DNA of 64,000 bases from DAOTWA01 sp963702935 (GTDB lineage: Bacteria; Chloroflexota; Anaerolineae; Anaerolineales; Anaerolineaceae): positions 1,116,001 to 1,180,000 of the forward strand of contig OY969772.1 of NCBI GenBank assembly GCA_963702935.1, in the 5' to 3' direction. Below, piece by piece: positions 60,372 through 64,000 of this stretch. A program made the translations under genes and the position numbers. The notes beneath the pieces are model-generated. The model saw only the letters and a program-made list of their open reading frames with translations. It made no database searches and was not told the DNA's origin. Positions within the stretch are counted from its first letter, which is position 1. Every line of letters starts with the position of its first letter.

Positions 60372-60500
60372 TCAATCAACTGTTTGATATAATTATAGCT
60401 AGCAGATCCAATTTGTCAAGCAAGTGTTTGATTGAAAAGCCGGACGGTTTTGAAGAAAGGAAATTCGTTGTAGAATAGCATCCAGCAGTTGTTTGATGGG
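60372..60500. promoter_or_regulatory. Three TetR-type operator motifs
   Basis: Site 1 (60372-60391) TCAATCAA-N4-TTGATATA, site 2 (60416-60435) TCAAGCAA-N4-TTGATTGA, site 3 (60481-60500) TCCAGCAG-N4-TTGATGGG. Consensus TCAANCAA-N4-TTGATTGA. Sites 1 and 2 are 44 bp apart, four helical turns. Site 2 overlaps the -35 of the SDR promoter and site 1 lies behind its -10. Confidence 0.6.
60392..60419 (-). promoter_or_regulatory. Consensus promoter of the SDR gene
   Basis: Minus strand TTGACA (60419-60414), 16 bases, TATAAT (60397-60392). Both hexamers are perfect sigma-A consensus, and they overlap the operator motifs, as expected for a tightly repressed gene. Confidence 0.75.
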
Positions 60501-60520
60501 TTCTACCTCCCTTTTGAAGG

Positions 60521-61123
60521 ATGATGATTATGTCCAACCAGGCAAGAGATACCGATCCACCCGGCAGGTCCGACCGCCGCAGCGAGCTGATCCTGGCTGC
60601 GTTTCACGCGATTGCGGAAAAAGGATTCGAGGGCTTGCGTGTCCGGGACGTCGCCCAGCAAGTGGGCATCAACGGCGCCACCTTGCACTATTACTTCCCC
60701 ACCAAAGAAGATCTGATTCAAGCGGTCGTGGAATATACGATCGGGCGGCTGCGTGAGACCATGATGAACCTGGGGGCGGCTGGATCCCCGGCCGAAAAAA
60801 TCCACTTTCATTTGACCCGTCTGCTCCAATTGATGCACGAGGAACCGGCGATCTTTGTGGTTTTGACGGAGATCAGCTTACGCGCTCAACGCCAACCGGT
60901 GATGCATTATCTCCTTCGGCAAAATGAGGTCTGGCAGGGAATGCTGGCCGGCATCTTACGGGAGGGGATCGCACAAAAAACCTGGCCGCAAGACCTGGAC
61001 CCCGAGGATACGGCCCTGGCGATCGTCACGCTGTTGGAAGGCGCCAGCCTCTGGGCAGCAAGCGATCCTCACCGGGGACAACGCGCGCTGCTCCAGCTCG
61101 AAAGATGGCTTTGCATCGAATAA
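60521..61123 (+). CDS. TetR/AcrR family transcriptional regulator
   Basis: 200 residues (start 60521 or 60530). The HTH is at residues 15-65: AFHAIAEKGFEGLRVRDVAQ, QVGINGATLHYYFPTKEDLI with the family's TLHYYF recognition helix. The helical ligand domain follows (LLQLMHEEPAIFVVLTEI). It is divergent from the SDR/membrane operon at 60356 and shares the intergenic region with three inverted-repeat motifs, so it likely represses both sides. The cyclase gene starts 113 bases downstream on the same strand. Confidence 0.88.
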   Translation: MMIMSNQARDTDPPGRSDRRSELILAAFHAIAEKGFEGLRVRDVAQQVGINGATLHYYFPTKEDLIQAVVEYTIGRLRETMMNLGAAGSPAEKIHFHLTRLLQLMHEEPAIFVVLTEISLRAQRQPVMHYLLRQNEVWQGMLAGILREGIAQKTWPQDLDPEDTALAIVTLLEGASLWAASDPHRGQRALLQLERWLCIE

Positions 61124-61235
61124 CGCCTATTTGCAGCACAATCGCAAATATACAAGGGCTGGCCGCGCCTTCCCCACCCCTATTACGGAAAAGGAACATG
61201 CTTTGCTCCGCGCAAAACCAGAAGGGATATCCGCT

Positions 61236-61931
61236 ATGCTCGAAATAATCGATTTGAGCCAGGAAATCTACTCGGGGATGCCGGTGTTTCCCGGCCTTCC
61301 GGAGGTGAAGATCACCCTGCACGTATCGCACGAGGAGTGGGACGGCATAACCGATAGCGACGTCGTTTCCCCCGCCGTAAACCGCCTGGAAATGGGCGAG
61401 CATACCGGCACGCACGTGGACGCCATCAGCCACATGGCGCGCCAGTACCGGGGCCAGTCGATCGACACCCTGCCTCTCACCCTGTTCTATACCCAGGGAC
61501 TGTGTTTAGACCTGTCGCATAAGGGCCTGCGGGAGCTGATCGAGATCGCCGATTTGGAACGCGCCCTCTCCGTGGCGGGCCTCGAAATCAAGCCGGGGGA
61601 TACGGTCTTGCTGTATACGGATCATTACCGGCGCGCCTTTGGAACGGAGAATTGGGACAACGGCCCAGGGATCAGCGCGGAGGCAACCCGCTGGCTGGGC
61701 CGGCACAAGATCGCGGCTTTTGGCGTCGAAACGGCCTCGCCGGGGGTGCGCCACGTTTCGAACAAGGCCGTCCATCATATTTGTGGGGAGTTGGGCTTTA
61801 CCCATTACGAGAACATGGTCAACTTGTACCGGCTGATCGGTCGGGGGCGTTTTCGCTTTATCGGCCTGCCGCTCAAGATAAGGGGAGGAACCGGCTCGCC
61901 GGTGCGGGCCGTCGCCGTCTTCGAGGGCTGA
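61236..61931 (+). CDS. Cyclase family protein (kynurenine formamidase-like)
   Basis: 231 residues from ATG 61236. The metal-binding signature MGEHTGTHVDAISH (H-x-G-T-H-x-D-x-x-x-H) at residue about 55 is complete, and IDLSQEIYSGMPVFPG at the start, DTVLLYTDHYRR and VETASPGV belong to the same fold. Members hydrolyse amides or lactones such as N-formylkynurenine using Zn or Mn; the substrate here is unknown. The longer ORF upstream lacks a ribosome site. Probably expressed with the TetR gene. Confidence 0.85.
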   Translation: MLEIIDLSQEIYSGMPVFPGLPEVKITLHVSHEEWDGITDSDVVSPAVNRLEMGEHTGTHVDAISHMARQYRGQSIDTLPLTLFYTQGLCLDLSHKGLRELIEIADLERALSVAGLEIKPGDTVLLYTDHYRRAFGTENWDNGPGISAEATRWLGRHKIAAFGVETASPGVRHVSNKAVHHICGELGFTHYENMVNLYRLIGRGRFRFIGLPLKIRGGTGSPVRAVAVFEG

Positions 61932-61937
61932 GCTCGT

Positions 61938-61966
61938 CGGGTGCGGCCCGCAGAACGACCGCACCG
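61938..61966 (-). repeat. Family A hairpin, minus orientation
   Basis: Complement reads GGTGCGGTCGTTCTGC then GGGCCGCACCC. It has the short-hairpin layout but on the opposite strand from the other copies. It lies just behind the cyclase stop. Confidence 0.5.
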
Positions 61967-62069
61967 TCCCAGAGTTGAATATAATGAATAGTTGGCCGTC
62001 CCTGTCCAACCTCCCGTTCACTCCTCCCGGTTGGTAGGTGTTACTCGTTTCATAAAAGGAGCAAACATC

Positions 62070-64000
62070 ATGGCCCACGTTTCCCATAAGCTCAAGAACT
62101 GCCTTCGAAGGCGCTTTGGCCGGCGGAGGGGATCCGGCGACTTCCCCGCTGTACGTATTCGGGCCGTTCTTGACTCTCATCATGGCGTCTGCGGCGCGGC
62201 CCGGGTCATTTTCGGCGGGTCGGTCTGGCTGGCCGTCCTGACCATCGCGGTGGTCTCGGCGACCTACCGGCTGGTGATGCAGTGGGTCACCGACGGCTCC
62301 GGCGGCAGCGGGTTGAGCGAAGAAGAGTTTGGCGGATGGGCGGTCAAGGTCAATGCGGCCATCACATTTGTCGAATATACGCTGACCTTCCTGGTGAGCA
62401 TGGCCGCCATGGTCACCTTTATCGCCGACCGTTTTCCGGTGCTCAATAACCGGTTCTCGGCATCCAGTATCCGCGCCCTGGTGGCTATTGCGCTCAGCCT
62501 GCTGACCGGCTGGCTGGTCAACCGCGGCCCAAAATGGCCGCGCGCGCCTTTGGCCCGGCCACCGCCGGGGTGCTGGTGCTGTTGTGGCTGATGATCTTGG
62601 TTACCCTGATCAGCACCGGCTTTCACCTGCCGGCGCTGTCACCTTCGAGGCCTTCCGGGCCGCAAACCTGCAACTTACCATTGGCGGGTACGTGCGCATC
62701 CTGGCGGTGATGACCGGCATCGAGGTGTTTGCCAACCTGGTGGCGGCCTTCGACGGCAGCCCGGCTCCAAAAAAGCCGCAAGGCTTTTACCAGCCTGCTG
62801 ATTATCATGAGCACCACCGCCATGACCATGCTGATCGTTGGGCCGGCCATCTTTTCGCTTTCCGACCCGACCAATTCGCACGTCTCGGTGTTTACCCAGA
62901 CGATGGACAAGCTCCTGCCGGAACCCCTGCCGTACCTGGGTTCGCTGGTGGGCATCTTCGTGCTCATGTCGGCCGCGGCAGCCAGCGCCCAGGGGTTGCA
63001 AAACCTGGCCCTGGGGTTGAAAGAACGCCATTACATTCCGCGTGCCTTCGGTGACTTGAACCACTACGAGGTGGCCAACAAGCCGGTCTGGTTGGAAGTG
63101 GGCATTGTGTGTGTGTGTTTCCTGTTCTTTGGCACCCAGGAGGAACCTACCTGCCCTGTACGCGGCCGGGGTGTTTATCCTGTTGAGCATGACCGGCTGG
63201 GCGGTAACCCACCGTCTGGTGCGCGAGATCGGCGCACCGCTAATGGGCCTGCGCAAGGTCGGCTTGATCGCCGGCACGACGGTCGCTGCTCTGCTGACCA
63301 CCAGCGCGACGCTGTTCATTTTCGCAGAGCGTTTCCGCGAAGGCGCCTGGGCCTATTGATCTTCATCCCGGTGCTTTACCTGGCCTTCACCTATTTCCGG
63401 CGGCGCATCGGCGCGCCGTCGCCCGAGATGGATTACCTCGGGCACATCGATTCCAACTTGTTGGCCGGCTTTGGCTTCGGCCAGGCGTGGCTGGCCGGGC
63501 AGGAGGCCGCCAACGGGGAGAATGCGCCCGCGCTGTTGGGCTGGATGCCGGAGCCGGTGCTTGCAGCAACCACCGGCTGAACGGCGGGGCAGGATCGAGC
63601 ATGTCGTCACCTTGCTGGATGGCTCTGATTACGCCGCCCAGGCTTTGCCGATGACACGTTTCATCTGCGAGACCACCGGCAGCGACCTGACCTTCTTTCG
63701 GCTTCGCGCGATTACCAGGCCGAAGGCGAAAAACGGGGGCAGGTCGAAAATTACCTCTGCTCGGCGGCCGAGAAGACCCATGCCGCCGGGGTGCAGGTAA
63801 ACTGTATCGTGCGGGCCGAACCCCCGGCGGAGGCGCCCACAAGCTGGTGAGCGAACAGGGCGTCGACCTGGTCATCGTCACCACGCGCGGGCGTTCGGGA
63901 GAGAAGAATTGGCTGCGCGAGGGGCTGTCCAGCAAACTGGTCCATCTGCTGGATATCCCCGTGCTGCTGGTGCAGGTATTCGAAAGCGGGCCGGCCGAAG
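62070..64000 (+). pseudogene. APC-type permease with C-terminal USP domain, many frameshifts
   Basis: From ATG 62070 (AAAAGGAGC upstream) the frame changes at least six times. Parts that can be read are FEGALAGGGDPATSPLYVFG (permease start), VNAAITFVEYTLTFLVSMAA, GPATAGVLVLLWLMILVTLI, FEAFRAANLQLTIGGYVRI, PEPLPYLGSLVGIFVLMSAA, NKPVWLEVGIVCVCFLFFG and LIFIPVLYLAFTYFRRR. Then VVTLLDGSDYAAQALPMTRF opens a universal-stress-protein domain that runs off the window. An amino-acid type permease fused to USP. Non-functional as read; shifts are of both signs. Confidence 0.72.

Overview
The window looks like a chromosome segment of an uncultured Chloroflexota bacterium of the Anaerolineae type. The evidence is a moderately high GC content, lipoproteins with Thr/Pro-rich linkers, a BTAD/TPR regulator and large LuxR-type (LAL) ATPase regulators, and four secreted beta-propeller proteins that end in a (Y/F)(L/I)P(L/M/A)(I/V) motif. 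No rRNA, tRNA or CRISPR array was recognised. Family names rest on motif recognition in the sequence; no database search was run.

Layout. 1-10.8 kb holds small, self-standing accessory genes, mostly on the + strand: DinB-like, TetR, DUF1801, nucleotidyltransferase, Imm5-like, two RibD/DHFR-like proteins and two GNATs. They are separated by hairpin repeats, and one attC-like integron site ends at 3244. 11-18.4 kb has a BTAD regulator followed by three secreted propeller proteins. 18.4-26.9 kb has gene remnants, a CPBP protease, a frameshifted sigma/anti-sigma pair, a dienelactone hydrolase, a nucleotidyltransferase, a PadR/RDD pair and a Fic protein. 27-31 kb (minus strand) is an ApbE/FMN-binding redox operon plus an exported hydrolase. 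31-35.3 kb is a shattered LAL regulator beside a complete ISKra4-type IS with a 9-bp target duplication. 35.3-43 kb contains AT-rich, probably acquired genes (AlbA_2, a HEPN-like candidate, DUF2971) around a DsrE/TusA sulfur operon and an intact LAL regulator. 43.4-54.8 kb carries two DEAD-box helicases, a DipZ/thioredoxin pair, a large NHL-repeat exoprotein and an ECF42-like sigma factor. 55-57.6 kb is a membrane protein and a DarT/DarG toxin-antitoxin pair whose toxin is out of frame. 57.8-64 kb has UbiA, an SDR and TetR divergent pair with visible operators, a cyclase and a broken APC permease with a C-terminal USP domain.

Two themes cut across the window. First, interspersed repeats are abundant. 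Family A has 13-bp ends GTAGGGTGCGGTC/GACCGCACCCTAC. Its long form carries a terminator-like hairpin followed by a TTGCAC-N16-TATAAT promoter and lies directly upstream of several accessory genes. Family B is a roughly 75-175 bp inverted repeat. A separate MITE sits inside one family A copy. Second, single-base frameshifts are very common, and most equal one extra base. That suggests either an insertion-biased sequence-error profile or widespread pseudogenisation, so broken genes here should be read with that caveat.
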